A stretch of DNA of 64,000 bases. Origin: an uncultured Tenacibaculum sp. Lineage in GTDB: Bacteria > Bacteroidota > Bacteroidia > Flavobacteriales > Flavobacteriaceae. Both the position numbers and the translations under genes were made by a program. Positions 45,979 through 54,825 of this stretch are shown piece by piece. Each line of letters starts with the position of its first letter. The first letter of the stretch is position 1. The notes under the pieces were generated by a model, which saw nothing but the letters and a program-made list of their open reading frames with translations, was not told the DNA's origin and searched no databases. The DNA is taken from assembly GCF_947499065.1 (NCBI RefSeq), contig NZ_CANMMT010000014.1:1-64000 (forward strand). The letters run 5' to 3'.

Positions 45979-46938
45979 TTATAATAATCTTTTATTGAGA
46001 AGTTGTTCTTTAGTAATATCATTAGTATCCAACCTTTTTAATTGTAATCTATTACTTAATGAAGCATTTTCTATCCCTACTTTTGTTGTAAACGCTAACT
46101 TACACTTCTTCTTCTCTAAGAATATTTCTACATCTTCATTATGTGAACCATATGGATAAGCTGCTGTCCAATTAGATAAATCAACCCCTAAACTTTCTAA
46201 AAAATCTAAAGACAGATCAATTTCTTTTTCTAACTCATTTGGTTTTAATCTATTCCACCAATAATGATTATAACCATGACAACCAATATGCATCCCTTCA
46301 CTTATCATTTCTTTAATCTGATCTTCATTCAAATATAATTGTTTAGCAAAATTGGGTTCACTAACCTTTAAATATTTTTTGAATAAAAAATCAACTATCT
46401 CCATTCTGATTTCCTCTTCTAACTCTACCTGCAATAATCTTTTAATAAAAATAACCTCAGCAGTATCATAACGACTTTCAATAGCTAATTTTTTATAATA
46501 ATATTCAAAGTCATTAATATCATGTCTCTCTTTAATATCTATTAACAAATCCTTAATATCTGCTACTATTTTACTCTTATCAGGCACTGAAGCTAGAATG
46601 AAATGAATTTTATTAACATCTAAAACTTTATGCTCTTTTACCGTTTTAGCTGGTATATAAAAACTTCCTTGAATACCAAACTCTTTAAGAATAGGAAATA
46701 CATTTGTATAATGATCTACGTAACCATCATCAAATGTAAGTAATACAGATTTTGGTGGCAGCTTATAATTATTATATACACTTTCAATTAACTCTTCAGT
46801 TGTTATGAAATTATAATTTTCTTTAAGATATTTAATCTGCTCCCTAAAATCTTTAAGCTCCAAGCCTTTAATATCAGGAAAAGAAGAATTCTTTATTTCC
46901 CTTACGTAATGATACATTACAACGCTTAATTCAGACAT
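45979..46938 (-). CDS. NodB-type polysaccharide/sugar deacetylase
   Basis: This approximately 319-residue protein starts MSELSVVMYHYVREI; a longer frame opens at 46974 but overlaps the upstream gene by 26 nt, so 46938 is preferred. The NodB motif LTFDDGYVDHYTN holds the catalytic Asp and the metal Asp. HIGCHGYNHYWWNRL supplies the metal His residues, and AAYPYGSHNEDV follows. An inserted helical region of about 110 residues separates the motifs. No signal peptide is seen, so it may act in the cytoplasm on a nucleotide- or lipid-linked amino sugar. It ends the acyl module, suggesting it removes an acetyl group before another acyl group is added. Confidence 0.85.
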   Translation of the reverse strand: MSELSVVMYHYVREIKNSSFPDIKGLELKDFREQIKYLKENYNFITTEELIESVYNNYKLPPKSVLLTFDDGYVDHYTNVFPILKEFGIQGSFYIPAKTVKEHKVLDVNKIHFILASVPDKSKIVADIKDLLIDIKERHDINDFEYYYKKLAIESRYDTAEVIFIKRLLQVELEEEIRMEIVDFLFKKYLKVSEPNFAKQLYLNEDQIKEMISEGMHIGCHGYNHYWWNRLKPNELEKEIDLSLDFLESLGVDLSNWTAAYPYGSHNEDVEIFLEKKKCKLAFTTKVGIENASLSNRLQLKRLDTNDITKEQLLNKRLL

Positions 46939-46948
46939 AGTATATTTA

Positions 46949-47968
46949 TTAGTTAGGTCTATCCTGATCTCCATTAGCCTTAAAAAGCTTTAAAGATTTT
47001 ATTTCATTTGCATTAGTAAAAAAATGCATTTGTACATTCTTTTGTAGAAAAGGTGAAAAATAATTTGGTATTATTAAATCTTCACTCGAACAATCAACTA
47101 ACTGAAAACCAGCCTCTATCATTTTTTCTTTTTCTAAGCCAAAACAATAAAAATCTGCATACTCATAATTTTTCTCTTCTATCAAATCAGAAAAAAACCT
47201 TCCGTAATTAGGAAGACATTTTTCCTCTCCTAGAAAATCTACAATTCTTAACACTTTTGAATTATTACAAGTTTGCACTCTTGTCACTATAAGACTTACA
47301 ATACTTTCATTTGAGTATGCCCCATAAATCTGATATTCATATATAGGATGTTCAAAATACCGTTTATAAAAATATTCTTTATTTTTATAAGGAATACACT
47401 CCCTATATTTTTCGAACTCAAAACTAGACAGTTCAACATCGTTTTTTACACGATTTACAACATAGTTTTCTTTTAAACTAACTAACTTATTAACTAATAA
47501 CCTATCATCTAGGTTATTAATTTTTGCAATCTTGAAGTCTTTAATATTTTTATTAATTATTACAAACTGATCAAGTGAATTAGTATACATATTAAGATAT
47601 TTATATATCCCAATCGTTTTTTGATTTATTCCTAAACTTAATACATTTCTTACTATCTTTTGGGTTTCCAAAAACTGTAATAGCTGGATACCTAAAATAG
47701 GGTTTTGGGTTGTACTAGATTTGGAAACCTTCCAAATAACTGTACAAACATCTGAAACTTCTCCCAAAGCACTAGGAATAAAACCTAAAACTCCGTCTAT
47801 CTTATTTTCTAGATTTCTCGAAATAACAAAATTTATCCTATCCTTTTCTCTATGTTCGTATAAAAAAAAGTTTTGATCTCTTGATAAAATATGTCCTTCT
47901 TTCCATTCGGAATCGATAAATGACATTATATCTTTAATATCTTCTTGAGAAGCTAAAGCTATACTCAT
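46949..47968 (-). CDS. Tandem GNAT/FemAB-like acyltransferase
   Basis: This 339-residue protein has two weakly similar acyltransferase-like halves. The first starts ALASQEDIKDIMSFIDSEW and has the GNAT-like strand NKIDGVLGFIPS followed by ILGIQLLQFLE. The second has YEYQIYGAYSNESIVSLIV followed by RIVDFLGEE and a beta-strand with YADFYCFGLEK. This pattern resembles proteins in glycan loci annotated as GNAT or FemAB-like transferases. It lies between the SDR and the deacetylase, so it is a candidate for transferring the ACP-bound acyl group to an amino sugar. Confidence 0.6.
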   Translation of the reverse strand: MSIALASQEDIKDIMSFIDSEWKEGHILSRDQNFFLYEHREKDRINFVISRNLENKIDGVLGFIPSALGEVSDVCTVIWKVSKSSTTQNPILGIQLLQFLETQKIVRNVLSLGINQKTIGIYKYLNMYTNSLDQFVIINKNIKDFKIAKINNLDDRLLVNKLVSLKENYVVNRVKNDVELSSFEFEKYRECIPYKNKEYFYKRYFEHPIYEYQIYGAYSNESIVSLIVTRVQTCNNSKVLRIVDFLGEEKCLPNYGRFFSDLIEEKNYEYADFYCFGLEKEKMIEAGFQLVDCSSEDLIIPNYFSPFLQKNVQMHFFTNANEIKSLKLFKANGDQDRPN

Positions 47969-47974
47969 AACTAA

Positions 47975-48703
47975 TTAAAAATTACTACCTCCTGTAACAG
48001 GTATATTAACACCATTTATATAAGTTGTCTCATCTGAAATTAACATCAACATTACTGAAATAAGATCTGATACTGTAGCATTTCTTTTTAGTGGATGAGA
48101 TTCAGCTGTAAATTCAACTATTCTTTCATTAAGAAGAGACAAGAATTGTGTTTCAACCATAGAAGGAGATATACAATTTATTGCTATATTCTTACTTGCA
48201 TATTCTGACGCCAGCGCCTTCATTAAACCTAATACTGCATATTTCACGCTAGTATATTGAGCTAAAGCTTTTGGAGGCACTCCTATTGTTACACTAGATA
48301 ATATTGTAAGTACCTTTCCTCTTTTTTGGATTGCCATCTTTGGAAGAAATCTATTCAAAATTTGCGTAATTGACCCCAAACTAACGGTTAATTCTTTTTC
48401 AAAATCACTCCAATTGACGTTTCTAAAACGTATATTTTCAAATTTTGGAGAAGCTAAATGTATAATTTTATTTGGTATTCCTATATTATTCTCTATTTCA
48501 TCCAACATGGAAACCACACTACTCGTTGAAGAAAAGTCTGCTTGTATAGTTATTATTTTATTTTTAGTTTCCTTTTGAGCCTCAAGTAACCTTTCTTCAT
48601 TACTATTGTAATGTGCTACGATTACACATTCTTCAACTATATTTTTTATAAGTCCTACTCCAATATCTGAAGAAGCTCCTGTAATAAATATTATATTACT
48701 CAT
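47975..48703 (-). CDS. FabG-like short-chain dehydrogenase of the acyl module
   Basis: This 242-residue classical SDR has the cofactor motif GASSDIGVG at 9-17, the catalytic Ser in LTILSSVT, and YTSVK with Tyr and Lys. The C-terminal INGVNIPVTGGSNF is FabG-like. It overlaps the MaoC gene by 8 nt, so it likely acts on the same ACP-bound acyl chain as a ketoreductase or hydroxyacyl dehydrogenase. Confidence 0.88.
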   Translation of the reverse strand: MSNIIFITGASSDIGVGLIKNIVEECVIVAHYNSNEERLLEAQKETKNKIITIQADFSSTSSVVSMLDEIENNIGIPNKIIHLASPKFENIRFRNVNWSDFEKELTVSLGSITQILNRFLPKMAIQKRGKVLTILSSVTIGVPPKALAQYTSVKYAVLGLMKALASEYASKNIAINCISPSMVETQFLSLLNERIVEFTAESHPLKRNATVSDLISVMLMLISDETTYINGVNIPVTGGSNF

Positions 48704-49115
48704 TTACTAATCCTATTTTAATTTTTGCTCTTGATACTTTCTGATTATTATCGTTTAAAATATAAGCTTTAACCTCTATTTGGCGAAACAAATCATTAAT
48801 AGCTGTCACTTCTCCTACTACAGTTAATTTATCTCCTATAAAAACAGGTTTTGAAAACTGTACCTCTATAGAATGTAGTAAAGCAAACTTTCCTGGCAAA
48901 TAAACACCAACTAATTTTGAATAGAAAGAAGATGTTAACATTCCATAAACAACTCTATCTTTCATTCCTTTAGTTTTAGCATAATCTTCATCTATATGCA
49001 TAGGATTATTGTCACCTGATATCTCATAAAACTTTCGCATTCTTTCTTCATTTACTTCTACTTCAAACGAATGCTTCAATCCTATTTTAATATCTAGAAA
49101 TGAATATGTTTTCAT
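48696..49115 (-). CDS. MaoC-like (R)-hydratase/dehydratase
   Basis: This 139-residue hotdog-fold protein has the catalytic segment SGDNNPMHIDEDYA with Asp35 and His40, followed by DRVVYGMLTSSFYSKLVG. It belongs to the MaoC/(R)-specific enoyl hydratase family that hydrates or dehydrates acyl-CoA or acyl-ACP. It lies directly between the ACP gene and the SDR gene, the arrangement of a small reductive fatty-acyl or polyketide module. Confidence 0.9.
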   Translation of the reverse strand: MKTYSFLDIKIGLKHSFEVEVNEERMRKFYEISGDNNPMHIDEDYAKTKGMKDRVVYGMLTSSFYSKLVGVYLPGKFALLHSIEVQFSKPVFIGDKLTVVGEVTAINDLFRQIEVKAYILNDNNQKVSRAKIKIGLVNE

Positions 49116-49172
49116 TTTCTTTTACTTTTACTTTTACTTTTTTATTACGCAATAAAAACAAAGTCTAAAACT

Positions 49173-49412
49173 TTATTTTTTTTTCATCATTAAATCAATC
49201 ATCGCCCCAACATTTTTTAACTCAGCAAGTTCATCAAAATTGAATTTGATTCCAATTTCTTTTTCTATTGCTACTACCAAGTTTATATGGTTAAGAGAAT
49301 CCCATTCATCTATATCTGATGAATTAGTAGAATCTTGTATCACAAGTGATTCATCATCAAAAATATCTTTAAATATCTCTTCTACCTTTGTAAATAATTC
49401 TTCTCTAGTCAT
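49173..49412 (-). CDS. Acyl carrier protein of the acyl module
   Basis: This 79-residue acidic protein has the phosphopantetheine attachment motif WDSLNHINLV with Ser39. It is distinct from a housekeeping AcpP by sequence (DSLNH rather than DSLDT) and context. It starts 1 nt after the FkbH-like gene and probably receives the group loaded by that enzyme. Confidence 0.92.
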   Translation of the reverse strand: MTREELFTKVEEIFKDIFDDESLVIQDSTNSSDIDEWDSLNHINLVVAIEKEIGIKFNFDELAELKNVGAMIDLMMKKK

Positions 49413-49413
49413 T

Positions 49414-51183
49414 TTAGTTTATTTTTATGTCTTTTTTTATGTAATTATCTATTTCTAAATCCCAAATCATGGCTCCATCTATTCTTTCTTCTATAAACTC
49501 AAACCCAAAATCAGGATATAAATTCGACACCATTTTATTTTTAGGTGTACTTTTATAAGTCCCTCTTATTTTCTCTATACCTCTGTTTTTACATTCTTTA
49601 ACTAACTCATCTAACATAGCAAACTCCATATCTCTCTTTAATACTCTACAGCTCATTAACCAAGTATCAACAACACAAACATCTTCTACTATTTCTCCTA
49701 TTACAACAGAAATCAATCCATTATCACCAAACTTATCAGTAAGTTTACCGTATAAAGGTATAAATTTTTCACTTGCAGCTATCTCATTTACCTCAGTTAG
49801 CTTATAACGCTTAGTTGTTAAATTAAACTGATTAGTTTTATTTATTAATTGAGTTATTCTTTCTATATAAACACTAGAAAATGGTTTTATTTCTGATTTC
49901 ATATCCAAAGAGCCTAAAAAATCTTGATAATTTTCAAAAGTAGATTCTAACTTAGCTCTCTGTTTATTATCTGAATAAAATCTATTTCTATTAATATCAT
50001 CCGCAGAAAGGTTTACTGTTTCAAAATATCCATTTCTTTCTATGAAATCAATATAATTTAACACATCGTTTCCAACATTTGGCACAGAAACTACTGGTAG
50101 TTGAGATTCTACAATATTTCTCTCCATTGCATTATCATCTATAAAAACCAAACTATCTAAACCAATATTAATTTCTTTAGCTATTTTTTCTATGTTTAAA
50201 TATTTAGGTTCCCAATTGGCTTTAAAAGAAGTAAAATCTTCAAACGATAAAACACTATCTGAATGTGTAAATGCCTCTTTTGCTATATCGTGATCATTCT
50301 TTGAAGAAACAGCTAATATTACTCCTCTTCCCTTTAACTCTTTTGCGTAATTTTGGAATTTCATGTAAGCTTCACCAGCTGCAGTCTCATTACCTAATTT
50401 AATACCGTTTAAACCATCATCTCCTATAACTCCTCCCCAACAAGTATTATCTAAATCTAGCACAAGGCACTTTTTAGACATTCCTAAAATTGACATGACA
50501 ATACTAACAATATTATTGGCTAAAGTTGGTATTGCATCAAAACCAACTGCATATTTCGCTGTAAACCACAAATTTTTATCATGCCAATTATTTAAACCTA
50601 CTAAAGTTGACAAATAATTTATATCATTAATATACAAAGACTTATTCTCTCTAGCTTCTTTTCCAAAACTAAGGTTTAACCTATTTAAAAAGTACGTTTT
50701 CCCATGAATATCATAACAATCTAAATTACCTAAACTTCTATTTATAGGCAAATCAAAGTTATTTTGAATGATAGGACAGTTATACTTTTTCAGCGAATCC
50801 CAAATACTCTTAAATTTAGAAACTTCATTCTCTAACATAGTTTCTACGTCTTCTTCACTAGCTCCTAAATCTGGAAATTTTATTATATTATGATGAGTTG
50901 TATGAATATAAATAACATCAGGTTTAAACGCTAATAATTCTTCATTTTCAAACACTGCATCCTCGTAATATTTATTATATTCTGATTCATAAAAAGACAC
51001 TGAAAAACCATTTTTTAGTAAAAATAATTCAATGATATTTATTATCTCACTAGTTGTAGACCCTCCTAAAACGGCTACTTTTAATTCTTTTTTAATAGGC
51101 TCTTTTAACAATTCTTTACGTATTTTTCTACGCTTTCTAAGAATCATATTATTATCAAACGGGTAATTCAGTAATTCAATCAT
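49414..51183 (-). CDS. FkbH-like HAD-superfamily protein
   Basis: This 589-residue protein has an N-terminal SGNH-like region (VAVLGGSTTSEI at about 36-47), a HAD phosphatase domain with VLDLDNTCWGGVIGDDG (Asp243, Asp245), and a C-terminal GNAT-like region at about 440-585. FkbH proteins convert 1,3-bisphosphoglycerate to glyceryl-ACP in methoxymalonyl pathways, and HAD-IIIC relatives occur in glycan loci. It heads a promoter-driven run of five genes (ACP, MaoC, SDR, GNAT-like, deacetylase), so it likely loads the ACP encoded next to it. Whether the group is glyceroyl is inference. Confidence 0.88.
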   Translation of the reverse strand: MIELLNYPFDNNMILRKRRKIRKELLKEPIKKELKVAVLGGSTTSEIINIIELFLLKNGFSVSFYESEYNKYYEDAVFENEELLAFKPDVIYIHTTHHNIIKFPDLGASEEDVETMLENEVSKFKSIWDSLKKYNCPIIQNNFDLPINRSLGNLDCYDIHGKTYFLNRLNLSFGKEARENKSLYINDINYLSTLVGLNNWHDKNLWFTAKYAVGFDAIPTLANNIVSIVMSILGMSKKCLVLDLDNTCWGGVIGDDGLNGIKLGNETAAGEAYMKFQNYAKELKGRGVILAVSSKNDHDIAKEAFTHSDSVLSFEDFTSFKANWEPKYLNIEKIAKEINIGLDSLVFIDDNAMERNIVESQLPVVSVPNVGNDVLNYIDFIERNGYFETVNLSADDINRNRFYSDNKQRAKLESTFENYQDFLGSLDMKSEIKPFSSVYIERITQLINKTNQFNLTTKRYKLTEVNEIAASEKFIPLYGKLTDKFGDNGLISVVIGEIVEDVCVVDTWLMSCRVLKRDMEFAMLDELVKECKNRGIEKIRGTYKSTPKNKMVSNLYPDFGFEFIEERIDGAMIWDLEIDNYIKKDIKIN

Positions 51184-51329
51184 TTAGCTTTTAATTATTT
51201 TTTTAATCTTTATCTTTTTAAACTCAATCATTTCTAGAGCACTCCATTCAATTTAATAAAAACATAGTTACTATTCTCTCTATAATATCTGAGTTAAGAA
51301 ACTCATTTTGCTTTTATTAAACTTGCTTG

Positions 51330-51359
51330 CAAAAGTAACACTTTGGTATATTATGACAA
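51330..51359 (-). promoter_or_regulatory. Promoter of the FkbH-ACP acyl module
   Basis: On the minus strand TTG (51357-51359), a 19-nt spacer and TACTTTTG (51330-51337) match the Bacteroidota consensus exactly. The predicted transcript start is about 140 nt upstream of the FkbH start at 51183, inside the 194-bp gap after the PtmA-like gene. Confidence 0.8.
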
Positions 51360-51377
51360 TTAATTTTTATTAAAAAT

Positions 51378-52139
51378 CTATAAAGTAAACCCATCATCTA
51401 CTATTATATTCTGGCCATTTACGTATTTAGATAAATCAGACAATAAATACAATAAAGTTCCTGATATATCCTTTGGACTAAGCATTCCTTTATTTAAACA
51501 GAATTCCCTATAACTTTCAATAAAAGCTTTCGGCTGCCCATCCTCTAATCCTCCTAAAGAAATAGCGTTAACACGTATGTCTTTCCCTCTAAAATACTTA
51601 GCCATATATTTTGTTAAATGTAACAATCCAGACTTTATAGTTGAATACTCTACAGGCATAGTCATTTCTGTGTCTTCATATACTTCAAACCTAGGTGCTA
51701 TGACTCCATAAATGGAAGATATATTTATTATATTACCATAACCTTGTTCTAAAAAATATTTTGAAAACACCTGAGATGTTAAAAAATATCCTCCTAAATT
51801 CATCCCTACATTTTCACAAAAATCATTGTATTCTACATCAAAGAAATGCCTTCCATAATTTTTATTTCTTGGGTAAGCACAATTAACAAGAGCATCTATT
51901 CGATTAAATTTTTCATGAATATTCTTAACTAAGTTCTCTACAGATGATTTTGATATTATATTCGTTTGATAAACATGTACCCTATCACTTTTCAATTCTT
52001 CTTTTAACTCATTAGCTTTTTCTACATCATATTCAGCCATTATTAAAACGCCTTCGTTATCTATGACTTCTCTACAAAACTCACTTCCTAAAAGCCCAGC
52101 AGCTCCTGTGATTACAATTACTTTTTTATTCAAGTACAT
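51378..52139 (-). CDS. PtmA-like short-chain dehydrogenase
   Basis: This 253-residue SDR has VITGAAGLLGSEFC at about 9-22, NCAYPRNKNYG, NISSIYGVIAP and VEYSTIKSG with the catalytic Tyr and Lys. The NCAYPR and IYGVIAPRF segments are typical of PtmA, which accompanies legionaminic acid genes in Campylobacter. It overlaps the Gfo/Idh gene by 14 nt. It may help make the GlcN precursor used by the PtmE-like enzyme. Confidence 0.85.
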   Translation of the reverse strand: MYLNKKVIVITGAAGLLGSEFCREVIDNEGVLIMAEYDVEKANELKEELKSDRVHVYQTNIISKSSVENLVKNIHEKFNRIDALVNCAYPRNKNYGRHFFDVEYNDFCENVGMNLGGYFLTSQVFSKYFLEQGYGNIINISSIYGVIAPRFEVYEDTEMTMPVEYSTIKSGLLHLTKYMAKYFRGKDIRVNAISLGGLEDGQPKAFIESYREFCLNKGMLSPKDISGTLLYLLSDLSKYVNGQNIIVDDGFTL

Positions 52140-53037
52140 ATTTTAATATTTTATATCCTTCATCTATAGTATTCATTTCTTCATCGCCTGGAATTATTTT
52201 ACTAATAAAGAATTTCATTTGTTCAACATACATCTCTTCTACACTCATTTTTGATTCAAAGATTACTTCTCCTTTAAATGTTATTGTATTAGTTAACAAG
52301 TCTAATAAATAAGTTCCTTGATCCGTTAAAATTTCAAAAGTTCTTTTAGGATCTTTTCTGTAATAATTTAAGACAACATTGACTGAGAAAGTCTCATAAT
52401 TCCAAATATAATTTGCATAATCTATTGAAGAGATATTTAACGATGAATTACTTCTAAATACCTTTTTTATTAATTTAGGCTCTTTAAAAATCCAATATAA
52501 ATAATCAATCTCGTGTATTAAATCTATATGTACTCCTCCTCCCATTTCTTTATTAGCGCTATATATTTCTCTAAAGTTTTTACCAGGTCGCCAATCAGGA
52601 AGGTAGGAACCACAATATATATTTACTTCTTCTATTTTTTTGTTTTTTAGTATATCTTTTAAATATCTTATTCCTTTGTGAAACCTTAAATTACAAGCAA
52701 TATATGTTTTCACTTTTTTCTCTAATACTAGGGAAACCAAATCTTGTTCTTTTTTTCCTATTCCAGAAAACAAAGGTTTTTCAATAAATAAGGGAATATC
52801 AAATTCTAAAACTTCTTTTAAAGTCTTATAATGATTTGATGTAGGATTTGATATTATAATAAAACTAGGGTTAATGTCTTTTATTAACTTTATATCATAA
52901 AAATCCTTAACACCTTCTGATGGGAAAGATTTTTCACTGTGTCTTAAGGCATATAATTCTACCTCTGAATCCAATTTACGAAGAGAGTTTATATGTTTTT
53001 TAGCTATAGAACCAAGTCCTATTATAACAACTTTCAC
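52126..53037 (-). CDS. Gfo/Idh/MocA-family oxidoreductase (PtmF-like position)
   Basis: This 303-residue protein has an N-terminal Rossmann motif VVIIGLGSIAKKHIN and the family EKPLFSG segment, with GGGVHIDLIHEIDYL in the C-terminal substrate domain. The family performs NAD-dependent sugar oxidation or reduction. It sits between the CMP-sugar synthetase and the PtmA-like SDR, where Campylobacter has ptmF. Its exact reaction is not established. Confidence 0.82.
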   Translation of the reverse strand: MKVVIIGLGSIAKKHINSLRKLDSEVELYALRHSEKSFPSEGVKDFYDIKLIKDINPSFIIISNPTSNHYKTLKEVLEFDIPLFIEKPLFSGIGKKEQDLVSLVLEKKVKTYIACNLRFHKGIRYLKDILKNKKIEEVNIYCGSYLPDWRPGKNFREIYSANKEMGGGVHIDLIHEIDYLYWIFKEPKLIKKVFRSNSSLNISSIDYANYIWNYETFSVNVVLNYYRKDPKRTFEILTDQGTYLLDLLTNTITFKGEVIFESKMSVEEMYVEQMKFFISKIIPGDEEMNTIDEGYKILKYVLE

Positions 53038-53039
53038 TT

Positions 53040-53771
53040 TTAAAATTCTATTGTTAGTTTATTATTCATCATTAAAAACTCTAAAAAATCAAAATCTAGA
53101 GGAACATCTAAATCAAAACAAATATGATTCATTTCAAAAATTAATGATTTCTCTGTTATAACTGAATTCAGGTTTTCTTTAAAAAACACATCTCTGTATA
53201 TGTAAAATGAAGCATTCATTTCAAAAACATTTGGAGACGATTGTCTTGTTAAGAAATTACCTTTTTTACACAACTCATAATACCCCTCATTTGATTTCTC
53301 AACCATATTAAAATAAGGGTTTTTATGAGCTTTATTCACTGAAAAAATATTATACGCTTCTTTATCTAATACTATTGTATCTAATGCTTTCTCTATATCC
53401 TCAATAGTTCTCAAAGGTGAAGAAACATCTAAATCTATTAAATAATCATATTTAGTTTTTGTTCTTTGCTCCATAAAGTCCTTTGCATCTATTATAGCAT
53501 CTAATTTTCCAGAATCATCAGTAGCTAATTTAGCTGGACGAACGTAATCTAAACAGATCTCTCTAATATTTAATCCTTCTACAACAGATTTAATCTCCTT
53601 AGAGTCTGTAGACAAAATGATATCTATGTTGTCTAAAGTCCTTTTCTTTTTCAACTCCTTAGCTAGCCTTAAGGTATAATAAATCAATGGATTACCTCCA
53701 ATCTCTTTTATATTTTTCCCTGGAATACCTTTTGAACCACCTCTAGCACAAACTGTAATTATTATGTTCAT
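53040..53771 (-). CDS. legF: CMP-nonulosonate (legionaminate) cytidylyltransferase
   Basis: This 243-residue NeuA-family enzyme has VCARGGSKGIPGKNIKEIGG at about 7-26 and LSTDSKEI, and DLDVSSPLRTIEDIEKAL carries the catalytic Asp/Arg region. It activates a sialic-acid-like sugar with CTP to the CMP form. The neighbouring LegI, LegG and PtmE homologues indicate legionaminic acid rather than Neu5Ac. Confidence 0.9.
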   Translation of the reverse strand: MNIIITVCARGGSKGIPGKNIKEIGGNPLIYYTLRLAKELKKKRTLDNIDIILSTDSKEIKSVVEGLNIREICLDYVRPAKLATDDSGKLDAIIDAKDFMEQRTKTKYDYLIDLDVSSPLRTIEDIEKALDTIVLDKEAYNIFSVNKAHKNPYFNMVEKSNEGYYELCKKGNFLTRQSSPNVFEMNASFYIYRDVFFKENLNSVITEKSLIFEMNHICFDLDVPLDFDFLEFLMMNNKLTIEF

Positions 53772-53775
53772 CTAA

Positions 53776-54825
53776 TTAAAACTTTATTTTTTTGATATCC
53801 TCTTGAGCTTTCTTAAAATCTTCATGTTTACCTACATCTAACCAATATCCAGCTAACGGGTAAGAAATAATTTTTTTATTTTCTTCTATTAATTTTTCCA
53901 TTAAATCAGTAGCATTAAAAAATTGATTTTTTGGAATGTAATCTAGCACAGATCTTTTCATTAAATAGATTCCTCCATTTGAGTAATAAGTATAAGTAGG
54001 TTTCTCTTTAAAGTTTGTTACACACCCATCATTTCCTTTTTCAAGTACAGCATAGGGAATATTAACATGATACGGAATAGAAACCAAAGAAAAATCAGCA
54101 TCTTTTTCTATAAAATCAAGATAAAACTGTTCGTAGTCCAAGTTTGTTAAAATATCTGAATTTGTTAGCAAAACATAATCGTGTTTAAAATCATCTATTT
54201 TAGATACAGCTCCAACTGTCCCAAGTGGTTCATCTTCCCACACATAATTTATAGACAGATTTTTATTTTCTCCGTTTCCAAAAAAACTTTCGATTTGTTC
54301 TCCTAAATACTTAACAGAAAACCAATAATCATCAATACCATATAAAGCTAACCGATCTACATTATGCTCCATTATGGCTTTATCACCTACTTTTAGTAAA
54401 GGCTTAGGTGTATCATTAGTTAAAGGCTGCAATCTACTACCTCTACCTCCAGCCATTATTACAGCATCAACAGGCAAATAAGACCTTAACACCCTGAAGT
54501 TAACAACATTAGACACAACCCCTTTTTTATCAATAACGGGTAAAACTTTATAATTTTCTTCTCTATATTTTATTATTTTCTCAATATCATACTCCCCTTT
54601 CCTAATAAACTTAGGGTTTGACTGTATAATATCTGTCACCACATTATCTATAGTTATTCCTTTTAACAACCCTCTTCTAACATCACCATCTGTCAACGAA
54701 CCTATTAGCTCTTGATTTTTATTAACAATAAATAATATAGCGTCCTTCGCTAATATATCTAATTTTAATAATGCTTCCTTAATAGTACTTGAGTCTAAAA
54801 GTAAATGATCCTTATAACTTCTCAT
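53776..54825 (-). CDS. ptmE: PtmE-like CBS-domain sugar-1-phosphate guanylyltransferase
   Basis: This 349-residue protein has an N-terminal pair of CBS motifs (about 5-115, with GSLTDGDVRRGLLKG and YKVLPVIDKKG) followed by a nucleotidyltransferase domain (IMAGGRGSRLQPLTNDTPKP). This combination is characteristic of PtmE, which makes GDP-glucosamine for the GDP-linked legionaminic acid route. Its start overlaps the LegG end by 14 nt. The CBS pair may sense nucleotides, which is inference. Confidence 0.9.
   Translation of the reverse strand: MRSYKDHLLLDSSTIKEALLKLDILAKDAILFIVNKNQELIGSLTDGDVRRGLLKGITIDNVVTDIIQSNPKFIRKGEYDIEKIIKYREENYKVLPVIDKKGVVSNVVNFRVLRSYLPVDAVIMAGGRGSRLQPLTNDTPKPLLKVGDKAIMEHNVDRLALYGIDDYWFSVKYLGEQIESFFGNGENKNLSINYVWEDEPLGTVGAVSKIDDFKHDYVLLTNSDILTNLDYEQFYLDFIEKDADFSLVSIPYHVNIPYAVLEKGNDGCVTNFKEKPTYTYYSNGGIYLMKRSVLDYIPKNQFFNATDLMEKLIEENKKIISYPLAGYWLDVGKHEDFKKAQEDIKKIKF

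Noticed and set aside
51184..51227. Short reading frame (14 codons, starting MIEFKK) just before the FkbH start
   Set aside because: Very short, lysine-rich from AT-rich DNA, no independent support; it may be chance.
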